Shown here piece after piece: positions 22,560 through 28,809 of a stretch of DNA of 30,480 bases. This DNA is from a virus. Location: the IMG/VR virus record IMGVR_UViG_3300037200_000158, positions 64,001-94,480 of that record. One strand, written 5' to 3'. The position numbers and the translations under genes were made by a program. The notes under the pieces were generated by a model that made no database searches, was not told the origin of the DNA, and was given only the letters and a program-made list of their open reading frames with translations. Positions within the stretch are counted from its first letter, which is position 1. Every line of letters begins with the position of its first letter.

Positions 22560-23294
22560 ATGCGGAAGCGTGTTGCAGGTCCGAATCACCGCGTAGTCAG
22601 CAAAGTCACGACCGACAAGGATCCGGTAATCACCGTCACTGGAGAAATCGTTCTTGCCCCGGTCCTCAACGCTATGGATGGAGTTCCGCTGCGCGCCGCG
22701 ACCGGAGCCTACGATCCATCCTTCCCGGATCTCATCGTCCAACTCTTTACGAAGATGCTCGAAACGTCGGGCTCGAAGCGCGCCGATACTCTCACCGAAG
22801 ACGAATTCACCAAGGATCTCCGCAAGAACGCGAAGCCTACGGAGGAACAGAAGAAAGCCGGCGAACCCGGCAAAGAGCGGCTGGTGCGGCAGGAAGCCCG
22901 CAAGATGAAGTCGATGAAGTGGTCTTTCATTTGCGCGGAACTCCCCAGCCTCGCGCGGTTCGGGCGCATGGTCGGCGTCAGCCGGCGGCAGGTCGACCAC
23001 TGGCGGGCGCGCTATCCCAGCTTCGACGAGGCGTGTGAGATGTGCCACGACATGCTGGAGGCGGTCATTGTGCAGCGATCGCTTACCGGGCAATACGATG
23101 CCGACTTCGCGAAGTTCCTGTTGAAGAACTGGCTGGGCTGGAAGGATCGGACGGAGATAACCGGCGCCGACGGTGCGCCCCTGAATCCGCCACCGGAACT
23201 TCGGCTGGTGACAACCGAAGCACTCGAGGATTACCAGCGCGCATTGCTCGAAGCAAAGCAGAAATTACTTCAGGGGGTTTCACCGACAACATGA
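22560..23294 (+). CDS. probable terminase small subunit
   Basis: Small terminases bind the phage packaging site and recruit the large subunit. The C-terminal half has the expected arrangement: an HTH (LARFGRMVGVSRRQVDHWRA), RYPSFDEACEMCHDMLEAVI, VQRSLTGQYDADFAKFLLKN and WLGWKDRTEITGADG. The N-terminal 110 residues are an unusual extension (SFPDLIVQLFTKMLETSGSK then charged). A large-terminase gene would normally follow but here the convergent recombinase gene begins 33 bases on. Domain-level similarity is good; the exact role is inferred. Confidence 0.65.
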   Translation: MRKRVAGPNHRVVSKVTTDKDPVITVTGEIVLAPVLNAMDGVPLRAATGAYDPSFPDLIVQLFTKMLETSGSKRADTLTEDEFTKDLRKNAKPTEEQKKAGEPGKERLVRQEARKMKSMKWSFICAELPSLARFGRMVGVSRRQVDHWRARYPSFDEACEMCHDMLEAVIVQRSLTGQYDADFAKFLLKNWLGWKDRTEITGADGAPLNPPPELRLVTTEALEDYQRALLEAKQKLLQGVSPTT

Positions 23295-23327
23295 GCAGAA
23301 TGATGCGCACGCCCGCAGGTGGAAGGT

Positions 23328-24122
23328 TTATCGCGAGTCTTCGGACGGATCGAGAAGAGCCGGAGCCACAACCGCAGCGTAATCCTGCCAACTCTCTCGG
23401 CTCCGAGCAGGAACTGCAGCGCCAGGTACGCAAACTTCAGGAGCGACCGCGGCAATTGTTTCAGGGCCGCGAGTGCGTCCCGGTGCGTCCGCCGCTGTCT
23501 CCCCGGGTGCCGACGAGCTGACAGGCCCGTTCAACCCCATCGCGACCAGCGTTTCGTGGATCAGATTGCGTTTCAGTCCCATCTCTACGGCTATTTGTCG
23601 CACGCTGTAGCCCGCCAGGCGCAGTCGGCGCACTTCCGGCTTGTCGACTACCACTTCCGGCCTGCCGAGCCGCCTGCCCGCCGCCTTGACGCGCGCCAGA
23701 CCCGCTTTTGTGCGTTCGGAGATTCGAATGCGCTCCTGCTTCGCTACGGCTGCCAGAATCGCAATAACCGCCTCGCGGAAGATGCCCGTCGAATCGAGGT
23801 ATTGCTCCGTGAGGCTGCGCCAGCCGCATCCGTAGGTTGTCAGCAGATTGAGAGCGTTCAGGGTTTCGAGAACACCCTCCCGGCTGAAGCGGTCGAGCGA
23901 CCAGAACAGAAGCAGGTCGAACCGGCGCCGCCGCGCGTCTTCGAACATGCGATTGTATTCCGGTCGTTCTTTCGAGCCGCTGCCGGTAACGCGGTCGATG
24001 TATTGGCCGTGCAGCGTCCAATCCGGCATGTGCGCCACGAATTCGGTAAGTTGGGCAAGTTGGTTCGCTTCGTCCTGGCCTTTGCCGTCGGTCGAGATGC
24101 GGGCGTAGAGAGCAATCCTCAT
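23328..24122 (-). CDS. serine recombinase (resolvase/invertase type)
   Basis: Serine recombinases cut and rejoin DNA through a phosphoserine link. I start at ATG 24122, overlapping the upstream stop (ATGA). MRIALYARIST carries the catalytic Ser10; YIDRVTGSGSKERPEYNRMF, LLFWSLDRFSREG and QERIRISERTKAGLARVK are core motifs. An HTH follows (RLAGYSVRQIAVEMGLKRNL). The final 65 residues are Pro/Ala-rich. At 264 residues it is resolvase-sized rather than a large integrase. It may integrate the phage, resolve multimers or invert DNA. TAA ends it 33 bases from the terminase-like gene. Confidence 0.93.
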   Translation of the reverse strand: MRIALYARISTDGKGQDEANQLAQLTEFVAHMPDWTLHGQYIDRVTGSGSKERPEYNRMFEDARRRRFDLLLFWSLDRFSREGVLETLNALNLLTTYGCGWRSLTEQYLDSTGIFREAVIAILAAVAKQERIRISERTKAGLARVKAAGRRLGRPEVVVDKPEVRRLRLAGYSVRQIAVEMGLKRNLIHETLVAMGLNGPVSSSAPGETAADAPGRTRGPETIAAVAPEVCVPGAAVPARSRESWQDYAAVVAPALLDPSEDSR

Positions 24123-24262
24123 GGGAGTCTTATCACGTCGCAGCAGCGAAGGCAACGCTCTTCGCCGTCCTTGCCGAAGTCCGATTCGAGAAGTTTGTCG
24201 AACTTGCTGGAGAGCTTCTGGCGTTGAGTGGGCTCGTCTTTGATCGGCGCAAATATATTCAT
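24119..24262 (-). CDS. 47-residue ORF upstream of recombinase
   Basis: An ATG at 24262 overlaps the upstream gene's stop, and the TGA overlaps the recombinase ATG. The peptide begins MNIFAPIKDEPTQRQKLSSK, continues FDKLLESDFGKDGEERC and ends LRCCDVIRLP. Overlaps at both ends argue that it is translated. It could be a small accessory to the recombinase; no family known. Confidence 0.6.
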   Translation of the reverse strand: MNIFAPIKDEPTQRQKLSSKFDKLLESDFGKDGEERCLRCCDVIRLP

Positions 24263-24447
24263 GCCGCCGCCACCTTTCGCCGAATAATCCTAGCTTTTAC
24301 GATGATCGGCTGAATAGGCCATGGAGACCACCAGTCAAAGCGAAAACCAGCGACTACGCGGATATAGCCGTTGGTCTCAGCGCCAAGCCCCATTCTCCTA
24401 AAATCACGTTTAGGGGGAATTTTGTATTTCAGTTTTGCTTTCTTCAT
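24259..24447 (-). CDS. small basic hypothetical protein
   Basis: This 62-residue protein is strongly basic (MKKAKLKYKIPPKRDFRRMG at the start, KARIIRRKVAAA at the end) with an aromatic middle (FRFDWWSPWPI). It is linked by ATGA overlaps to both neighbours in the recombinase operon. A nucleic-acid-binding role is possible from charge only. Confidence 0.6.
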   Translation of the reverse strand: MKKAKLKYKIPPKRDFRRMGLGAETNGYIRVVAGFRFDWWSPWPIQPIIVKARIIRRKVAAA

Positions 24448-24644
24448 GCCGCCACCTCACGAAGCCGCATCGAACCTTTGAGGTAATCCGACTTGCATTC
24501 GGACCAATCGCCCTGCCGATGTTCGCGCTTGTCCTGAAGCTCCAGCGTCTTCAGCATCGAAGTACGATTCGGCCATTCGCGAAACGTGATCGGGTGCCGC
24601 GGTTGATATTCCATCGCGGCGCAATGGCTCATTGTCTTCGTCAT
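24444..24644 (-). CDS. first gene of recombinase operon, hypothetical
   Basis: I place the start at ATG 24644, preceded by GGGAGAAAAG. A longer frame extends upstream through the promoter-like element and is less likely. The 66-residue product (MTKTMSHCAAMEYQPRHPIT, then WPNRTSMLKTLELQDKREH) has a polar composition and no known motif. It opens the four-gene operon that ends with the serine recombinase. Confidence 0.6.
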   Translation of the reverse strand: MTKTMSHCAAMEYQPRHPITFREWPNRTSMLKTLELQDKREHRQGDWSECKSDYLKGSMRLREVAA

Positions 24645-24679
24645 TGTCTTTTCTCCCTGCTTTCGGTAAAAGCAAATAG

Positions 24680-24742
24680 CCTGAACGGCTGATCTGATGC
24701 GATTATGCGCCTTGCCATCGGGTCCGCGCAATCGGGGAAATC
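24680..24742 (-). promoter_or_regulatory. 63-bp shared upstream element, copy A
   Basis: It aligns without gaps to 29365-29427 and ends in an identical 17-base block (CAGATCAGCCGTTCAGG on the minus strand). On the minus strand TTGCGC (24726-24731), 18 bases and CATAAT (24702-24707) form a plausible promoter for the recombinase operon. AAATCCTA (24739-24746) and TAGGATTT (24763-24770) form an inverted repeat just upstream. Confidence 0.6.
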
Positions 24743-24768
24743 CTAGTTTCAACGCTTTTTTCATAGGA

Positions 24769-24804
24769 TTTATACGGATGATAACGTTTATACGATGTAA
24801 TACG
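24769..24804. repeat. TTTATACG direct repeats between divergent genes
   Basis: TTTATACGGATG (24769-24780) and TTTATACGATG (24787-24797) recur with an 18-base period, followed by TAATACG (24798-24804). They lie between the divergent recombinase operon and the HTH gene, so they are candidate binding sites for the HTH protein. They are AT-rich against their surroundings. Confidence 0.4.
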
Positions 24805-24824
24805 CAAGCGGTAGCGCCTGAAGA

Positions 24825-25322
24825 GTGCATATCGGTCAGAGGTTCGAACTGCTGGCAAGACGGGCAGCGGCTGAACTAAATAGCGGCCCAACCCTCGATC
24901 TATTCCAGTCATGGATGGAAGCGTTGCATGTATACGGCCTTGAGGTCACCACCGAGACCCAAACATTCCCCGGCAAGCCAGAGGTAGTCATGCAGGTCAA
25001 AAGAAAAATCAGCCACCTGCAAATCGTCTCAATGTACTACTGCGGGCATTTGGCGATTCAAACAGTCGATGCCGAGCACGCCAAGAAACAGCCGGCGCCC
25101 GCGCTCCCAGCTGTCACGTCCGTCGCACGGCAAATCGAAGCCCTCCGCGTGGAAAGCGATATCACGCAGGAGCGTGTGGTGGAGCTGACGGGACTTAGTT
25201 GGCGTACAGTCCAAAGGCACGAAGCTGGCGACACCACGCCCAATAAGCGGCAAATTTTTAAGTACGAACAGGTTTATTCTAAGTTATTAAAGCGACGGAT
25301 AGTTATAAGCAAACTGACGTGA
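24825..25322 (+). CDS. HTH regulator, C-terminal DNA-binding domain
   Basis: A GTG start gives 165 residues. The C-terminal part (VARQIEALRVESDITQERVV, then LTGLSWRTVQRHEAGDTTPN) is an XRE-type HTH. The N-terminal half (LFQSWMEALHVYGLEVTTET, IVSMYYCGHLAIQTVD) may sense a ligand or dimerise. It is divergent from the recombinase operon, which it may control. Codons 70-78 (25033-25056) have a perfect inverted copy at 25977-26000. An internal ATG at 24915 is an alternative start. Confidence 0.75.
   Translation: MHIGQRFELLARRAAAELNSGPTLDLFQSWMEALHVYGLEVTTETQTFPGKPEVVMQVKRKISHLQIVSMYYCGHLAIQTVDAEHAKKQPAPALPAVTSVARQIEALRVESDITQERVVELTGLSWRTVQRHEAGDTTPNKRQIFKYEQVYSKLLKRRIVISKLT
25033..25056 (+). repeat. 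24-bp inverted repeat, copy 1 (in HTH gene)
   Basis: The 24 bases encoding MYYCGHLA in the HTH gene are exactly complementary to 25977-26000. Flanking bases do not match. Confidence 0.92.
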
Positions 25323-25384
25323 ACTGACGTGTTCTGTCAGTGTCTCTGACGTGGTTTGACAAAGGCTTCGGACTTTACTATCGA
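25314..25384 (+). promoter_or_regulatory. triple CTGACGTG sites with promoter
   Basis: CTGACGTG occurs at 25314, 25324 and 25346, about one and two helical turns apart, at the end of the HTH gene. Directly after come TTGACA (25356-25361) and TATCGA (25379-25384) with a 17-base spacer. This looks like a regulated promoter firing toward the terminator and tRNA downstream. Confidence 0.5.
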
Positions 25385-25455
25385 ATCATGCAGTAGATCC
25401 GAGGTCCACCACAAACGCAAAAAGGGGAGCAACTCTTTCGAGTGCTCCCCTTTGT
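25385..25455 (+). ncRNA. possible small RNA between promoter and terminator
   Basis: A transcript starting near 25391 and ending at the 25421-25453 terminator would be about 65 bases and non-coding. The evidence is only the promoter and terminator layout. The alternative is a leader with attenuator for the tRNA that starts at 25464. Confidence 0.3.
25421..25453 (+). terminator. hairpin terminator before the tRNA
   Basis: AAAGGGGAGCA (25421-25431) pairs with TGCTCCCCTTT (25443-25453), with CTC/GAG continuing inside. The following bases GTCCCATTTT are a weak T-tract. Confidence 0.6.
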
Positions 25456-25516
25456 CCCATTTTGCGGGTGTGGCGGAACGGTAGACGCAGCGGTCTCTAA
25501 AACCGAAGCCTGGTCA

Positions 25517-25524
25517 GCATTGCG
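25517..25524. repeat. target-site duplication in tRNA, left copy
   Basis: GCATTGCG, repeated at 25884-25891 on the other side of the 359-bp element. Confidence 0.92.
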
Positions 25525-25883
25525 GGTAGTGGGTCAGTTACTGCTGTTTGCTACAAGTAAGTGTACGCCCGCATGCATGCAAACTGCAACCGCCTGCCGT
25601 TCGCTCTTGACGCGGCGTTACCTGTTCAAGCACCGCGATGCGAGAGCCTGAATATCGCGACCAAAAAAGCGATGGTTGATACCAGGGCGACCACGCCGAT
25701 GATGAGAAAGAATACACCCATGCTCACCGATCCTTCGAGAATGCTGGACTTCTCGAAGGATCTGTACGGTCTTGCAGCGCTACTGACTCTCCTCGCAACA
25801 TTCGCCCTACTGAGACCACAGAGCACACTTTCACAATTTTCGTTGGTTCCAAGCCAAAGCTCATTTCAAACTGACCCACTACC
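25525..25883. mobile_element. 359-bp inverted-repeat element (MITE-like) in the tRNA
   Basis: The ends are perfect 15-bp inverted repeats (GGTAGTGGGTCAGTT), flanked by the 8-bp duplication GCATTGCG. The right end extends as GGTAGTGGGTCAGTTTGAAA, differing at one base in 20 from the left end of the 3.75-kb element. It has no transposase, only a 31-residue membrane peptide ORF. It is presumably mobilised in trans by the same enzyme. Confidence 0.88.
25626..25721 (-). CDS. 31-residue membrane peptide inside the small element
   Basis: The ORF MGVFFLIIGVVALVSTIAFL then VAIFRLSHRGA is almost entirely one membrane span with a basic end. An AAGGA site about 10 bases upstream lies inside a perfect 13-bp hairpin (25729-25741 with 25750-25762), so translation could be held off by structure. 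Such peptides resemble type I toxins, but no antitoxin RNA is shown. Confidence 0.45.
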   Translation of the reverse strand: MGVFFLIIGVVALVSTIAFLVAIFRLSHRGA

Positions 25884-25891
25884 GCATTGCG
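25884..25891. repeat. target-site duplication in tRNA, right copy
   Basis: GCATTGCG, identical to 25517-25524. Confidence 0.92.
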
Positions 25892-25976
25892 GGTTCGAAT
25901 CCCGCCGCCCGCACCAAAATCCTATCAGGCAGCACGAGGGAAGTAAACCAACGCAATCGCCGCAAATCAACGCAGT

Positions 25977-26000
25977 TCGCCAAATGCCCGCAGTAGTACA
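25977..26000 (-). repeat. 24-bp inverted repeat, copy 2
   Basis: It is exactly complementary to 25033-25056 in the HTH gene and lies in the gap after the tRNA. A transcript crossing it on the plus strand would be antisense to the HTH mRNA. Confidence 0.92.
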
Positions 26001-26135
26001 CTCAGATCATCGCACGGAGGTGTGCCCACATGCAAGGACTAGGATACGCCGTCTACAGAACTCACATACGGCAAGCGTCTTCACGCTGCGGCTCGCAAAG
26101 ACTTTTGCGCCACATGGTCAGCCCATCGCTGGTGG

Positions 26136-26834
26136 ATGGCCATCGCGACGTTGGCGGTAGCTTGTGCGGCAATCATAATTCAGATCGTATTCTTGGGGGC
26201 TTCCAGCGTGTTCAATCTTGAAGTGACGCTGGTAACGGGAATATCCAGCGTGGTTCTATCTGCTGTCGGCAACTACCTCATCTCGCGCTATCATCGTGAA
26301 TGTGCATCGTCGGGAGACGCCACAGAAACGAGGACCACAGTGAATCCCGCAGCAGGCTTGGAGTGGATACAGGAAATAGATCGCCTGGACCGCGAAGATG
26401 CCACCAGAAGAGAGTTGAATAGACTCGCTCACGTACAAGCTACATCGGTCGTTAAACAAGACGGCCCTCAATTCTTCCATGACCTTCTTGCGGCGCTCGA
26501 ATTGAACGCTGAAGGAATTAAAATCCTCGGGCTTCTCGGTCGAGTCGAAATGATCAGCGAAGACCAAACCGAATGCCAATGGCGTATCACAGTCGAGCGC
26601 CGATCAGCCATCCCGAAATCAACCTGGGTGAATTTATTCTACGCACCCGGGGATGAATCCATCCGCCTTCACACTCGCGACCTGAACACAATTTTCGGCA
26701 AACCTACCGAGTTGACATTGTGTGATGTTGGAGGAAGGGCAGCTTGCGTCTCCGATGGTTTACCGGCTGGCTCAACTGCCCATGATGCCGCCAAACTCAT
26801 CGTGAGCCGCATGGTGACGGCGATTCGGTCGTAA
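26136..26834 (+). CDS. membrane-anchored hypothetical protein
   Basis: The N-terminus has two spans (IATLAVACAAIIIQIVFLGA and LVTGISSVVLSAVGNYLI), then a soluble domain of about 165 residues (WIQEIDRLDREDATRRELNR, FFHDLLAALELNAEGIKIL, STWVNLFYAPGDESIRLHTR). The ATG at 26136 has a weak site. The same frame is open upstream to an in-frame TAG at 26040, and that stretch reads like protein (ELTYGKRLHAAARKDFCATW). A GTG at 26022 lies before the TAG. The real start is therefore uncertain. Function unknown; a phage exclusion or envelope role is possible. Confidence 0.65.
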   Translation: MAIATLAVACAAIIIQIVFLGASSVFNLEVTLVTGISSVVLSAVGNYLISRYHRECASSGDATETRTTVNPAAGLEWIQEIDRLDREDATRRELNRLAHVQATSVVKQDGPQFFHDLLAALELNAEGIKILGLLGRVEMISEDQTECQWRITVERRSAIPKSTWVNLFYAPGDESIRLHTRDLNTIFGKPTELTLCDVGGRAACVSDGLPAGSTAHDAAKLIVSRMVTAIRS

Positions 26835-26837
26835 TTC

Positions 26838-26948
26838 CTAACCAACGCACTCTTCAGGCACTACCGGCAGGCCGCGGCACGCGAGCGCGGTTAGCAGATT
26901 CGTGAACGCCGTGGGTGCGGACCGAACGCGAATCCCTGACAAGCTCAT
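26838..26948 (-). CDS. 36-residue ORF, last gene of small-protein operon
   Basis: The ATG overlaps the stop of the MerR-like gene (ATGA). The peptide is MSLSGIRVRSAPTAFTNLLT then ALACRGLPVVPEECVG, and it ends in TAG, which is rare here. It fills the convergent gap with the 26136 gene. Supported by coupling only. Confidence 0.45.
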   Translation of the reverse strand: MSLSGIRVRSAPTAFTNLLTALACRGLPVVPEECVG

Positions 26949-27322
26949 GATAATCTTTTCCACTCCGGCAACTCAATCAGGAACACTGGGTGCTTTGCCT
27001 TCGCCGCTATCTGGATGGCGCGCTCCGGCGTCGAGGTAATCGCCACGGGCGTGCCGTGCGCGTTCGTGAGGATGTAGCGATTCTCCAGTTGCCGGTCGGT
27101 CAACTTCTGGATTGCCCGGATGAACGATTTCGGCTGTGCGATATTACGGTTTCTCCCCCGCCGTTGTTCCAGCCGCTGGAGGATTAAGGCAATTCGCACA
27201 TCTCGCTGGTCCCAGTCGCGCCGGTGGCCCACGATGCGAACCGGAATGTAGCCGCGCTCATCCCACCACTGGAGTTGGCGCAGCGTGGCACCGGTTGCCT
27301 GCGCTACTTCGTTCGTGGTCAT
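26945..27322 (-). CDS. MerR-type HTH protein
   Basis: ATG 27322 overlaps the upstream stop. The N-terminus TTNEVAQATGATLRQLQWWD, then ERGYIPVRIVGHRRDWDQRD, is a MerR-type winged HTH, the second half VRIALILQRLEQRRG being the helix expected in the family. The C-terminal half (TDRQLENRYILTNAHGTPVA, ERAIQIAAKAKHPVFLIEL) may bind a ligand. It is probably a regulator or an excisionase-like protein. It is far down the operon, so it may feed back on it. Confidence 0.75.
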   Translation of the reverse strand: MTTNEVAQATGATLRQLQWWDERGYIPVRIVGHRRDWDQRDVRIALILQRLEQRRGRNRNIAQPKSFIRAIQKLTDRQLENRYILTNAHGTPVAITSTPERAIQIAAKAKHPVFLIELPEWKRLS

Positions 27323-27456
27323 TGTTGCGCCCCCGCCATGAACATCGCCGCAAGAATAGTCCCAAGTGCGATCAGCCCCAGCCACACGTTGAGAATCGCG
27401 CAGGGCCAGCAGCCGCAGCTATCGTGATGCGCGAGGATACGGAAGGCGCGTTTCAT
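27319..27456 (-). CDS. 45-residue membrane protein
   Basis: Coupled at both ends by ATGA overlaps. MKRAFRILAHHDSCGCWPCA carries a CGCWPC cluster directly before one span (ILNVWLGLIALGTILAAMFM). The cysteine cluster next to the membrane is unusual. Function unknown. Confidence 0.6.
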   Translation of the reverse strand: MKRAFRILAHHDSCGCWPCAILNVWLGLIALGTILAAMFMAGAQQ

Positions 27457-27665
27457 CGTAGTCGCCTCGCCATCTCGAGATCGGATTCCGGTTCAGCCGT
27501 CAGGACCGGCACTCGCCGCGCTACCGCCGGCTGTGCCAGCGGGCCCGAGTATTCGAGCTGCGCCCCGCAAATCAGGCACGCCCGGTAGGTGCGTCCGTGT
27601 AGCGTAATCGGGAATGTAGTGCGCCGGTGGCGGCAGCCGAACAGCAGACGGAGTAGGGATTTCAT
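27453..27665 (-). CDS. small zinc-ribbon protein
   Basis: The 70-residue product reads LLRLLFGCRHRRTTFPITLH then GRTYRACLICGAQLEYSG. The C-x-H ... CLxCG pattern is one I recall in small proteins of soil bacteria and phages. It probably binds one zinc. Overlaps at both ends support translation. Confidence 0.7.
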   Translation of the reverse strand: MKSLLRLLFGCRHRRTTFPITLHGRTYRACLICGAQLEYSGPLAQPAVARRVPVLTAEPESDLEMARRLR

Positions 27666-28018
27666 AGAGCACCCCCGTAAACGTCACGCCATCCAAGCCG
27701 GTGGCATTGCCGCGCTACAATCCGCCGCCAGTCAGGGTGATAGGTCTCGTCCGTATTTTCGCCATCGCCGGGAACATAAAGCGTTGGCGTGAGATCCGGC
27801 TCCGTGCGGAATGTGATGCCGAGCCGCTTCGCGTCCGCAATGAGCGTATCAAGCGCGGCCGGTAACTTCTCGGTGGAGATCCGGTAGCGAAGCGCAAGCG
27901 TTCCTTGCGTCGAGGCATCCTGACACCAGCCGTTATCGAGGAAATCGAGATGCAGCGACCAGTCGCGCTCATGGTACTTCAGCACGATTCCGGTAGTCCA
28001 GTAGGCCTCGCCGATCAC
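27662..28018 (-). CDS. hypothetical protein, 118 residues
   Basis: I choose GTG 28018, which overlaps the stop of a 28-residue ORF (GTGA). The protein includes WTTGIVLKYHERDWSLHLDF, a Thr/Arg-rich strand region, AALDTLIADAKRLGITFRTE and WRRIVARQCHRLGW. It appears to be a compact soluble domain. A longer start at 28108 would cover the small membrane ORF in another frame. No family known. Confidence 0.65.
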   Translation of the reverse strand: MIGEAYWTTGIVLKYHERDWSLHLDFLDNGWCQDASTQGTLALRYRISTEKLPAALDTLIADAKRLGITFRTEPDLTPTLYVPGDGENTDETYHPDWRRIVARQCHRLGWRDVYGGAL

Positions 28019-28101
28019 AGCCACCCCCTGAACCACCAATAGCAGAACAGGCCGATGACGCAGGCAAAGTACGCGATAGCGAGGCGGACGAAGCGGCTCA
28101 T
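28015..28101 (-). CDS. 28-residue single-span peptide
   Basis: MSRFVRLAIAYFACVIGLFC then YWWFRGWL is one membrane span. ATGA and GTGA overlaps join it to its neighbours. Too short for family assignment. Confidence 0.5.
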   Translation of the reverse strand: MSRFVRLAIAYFACVIGLFCYWWFRGWL

Positions 28102-28190
28102 TCGTCATCCCTCCGCGTTGCCACATGCACGAACCGGCAGACGAACACAAGCGCCGCGAGGTAGATCAGGATGCCGGCAAGGATTCTCAT
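28098..28190 (-). CDS. 30-residue single-span peptide
   Basis: MRILAGILIYLAALVFVCRF then VHVATRRDDE: one span with a charged tail. Overlapping stop-starts on both sides support translation. Confidence 0.5.
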   Translation of the reverse strand: MRILAGILIYLAALVFVCRFVHVATRRDDE

Positions 28191-28513
28191 GCGCACCTCG
28201 CATCAGGCTCAGAGGCGCGCTCCCGGCCAGCAGTAGCGTCAACTTCGGCGAGGGGATCGTGAAACCGCAGCGCTTCCCGACACGCGGCGCAAACGAAGTC
28301 ATAACCGTGCCGCTGGATCAGCGACAAATCCACGGTTGGCCGGCCGCAACGGTCGCAAGTGTCGAGCGTTTTGTCGGCTTCCGCCTCGCGCGGCGTCTCT
28401 GGCATCGGCAAAGCCTGCAGCCGTCGCCATAGTTCCGCCTTCGATAGTGCGTTTCCCGCGTGGTACTCGCTCAGTAGCCAGCGGTATTCGCGGAGGATCT
28501 GGGCGGGGGTCAC
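28187..28513 (-). CDS. zinc-ribbon protein, 108 residues
   Basis: GTG 28513 overlaps the upstream TGA. The N-terminal helical part (TPAQILREYRWLLSEYHAGN, LSKAELWRRLQAL) is followed by a CDRCG...CAAC zinc ribbon (TLDTCDRCGRPTVDLSLIQR, GYDFVCAACREALRF). The family is unknown. Longer reading frames upstream lie inside the preceding gene. Confidence 0.65.
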   Translation of the reverse strand: MTPAQILREYRWLLSEYHAGNALSKAELWRRLQALPMPETPREAEADKTLDTCDRCGRPTVDLSLIQRHGYDFVCAACREALRFHDPLAEVDATAGRERASEPDARCA

Positions 28514-28809
28514 TTCCCTATCTCCGGTTGAGCCCACCCGCTGTTTGCGCCTGTTTTGGCGTCGTGGCGATGTAGGCAAATCTTGCAGATAATCAGCCCA
28601 TGCTGCTGCGCGATCGCCTCGTTCGTTACAAGGACATGCGCGGAATGCTCCAGCCGCCCGCAGTCGCGGTAGGAATGGTAGGTTTTGCCTTTCGCCGTGA
28701 CCCAGACCTGCACTCGCGCGTTGCCGGCCGTCTGTGTCGGCATCTGGGTAACAGGCTTCTGCGCCGCGAGAGAGGCGGCGAGGACGAGGAGAAGAATTGC
28801 GCGCTTCAT
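28510..28809 (-). CDS. exported protein with Ada-like cysteine motif
   Basis: ATG 28809 overlaps the upstream stop. MKRAILLLVLAASLAA is a signal peptide. The mature part has VTAKGKTYHSYRDCGRLEHS and HGLIICKICLHR. The TYH...C...CxxC pattern resembles small metal-binding domains related to the Ada N-terminus often seen in exported phage and bacterial proteins. A zinc site is likely; the role is not known. Confidence 0.7.
   Translation of the reverse strand: MKRAILLLVLAASLAAQKPVTQMPTQTAGNARVQVWVTAKGKTYHSYRDCGRLEHSAHVLVTNEAIAQQHGLIICKICLHRHDAKTGANSGWAQPEIGK

Larger units (their letters stand above)
25464..25916 (+). tRNA. class II (Leu-like) tRNA, apparent CTA anticodon, split by insertion
   Basis: Two parts, 25464-25524 and 25892-25916, join into an 86-base tRNA with encoded CCA. 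The acceptor stem is GCGGGTG/CGCCCGC, the D arm GCG/CGC, the anticodon stem CGGT/ACCG with loop CTCTAAA, and the T arm GCGGG-TTCGAAT-CCCGC. The D-arm region GGCGGAACGGTAGACGC is typical of tRNA-Leu. Loop position 34-36 reads CTA, which would decode the amber codon UAG. The outermost anticodon-stem pair is a mismatch and the variable arm pairs poorly. A 359-bp element inside the T stem should abolish the mature tRNA. Confidence 0.75.

Noticed and set aside
23319-24227. 302-residue plus-strand ORF opposite the recombinase
   Set aside because: It is the antisense shadow of a GC-rich gene whose own frame has clear serine-recombinase motifs.
25464-25916. Group I or archaeal-type intron in the tRNA
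   Set aside because: The inserted DNA has 15-bp inverted ends and an 8-bp target duplication, lies in the T stem rather than the anticodon loop, and shows no intron core.
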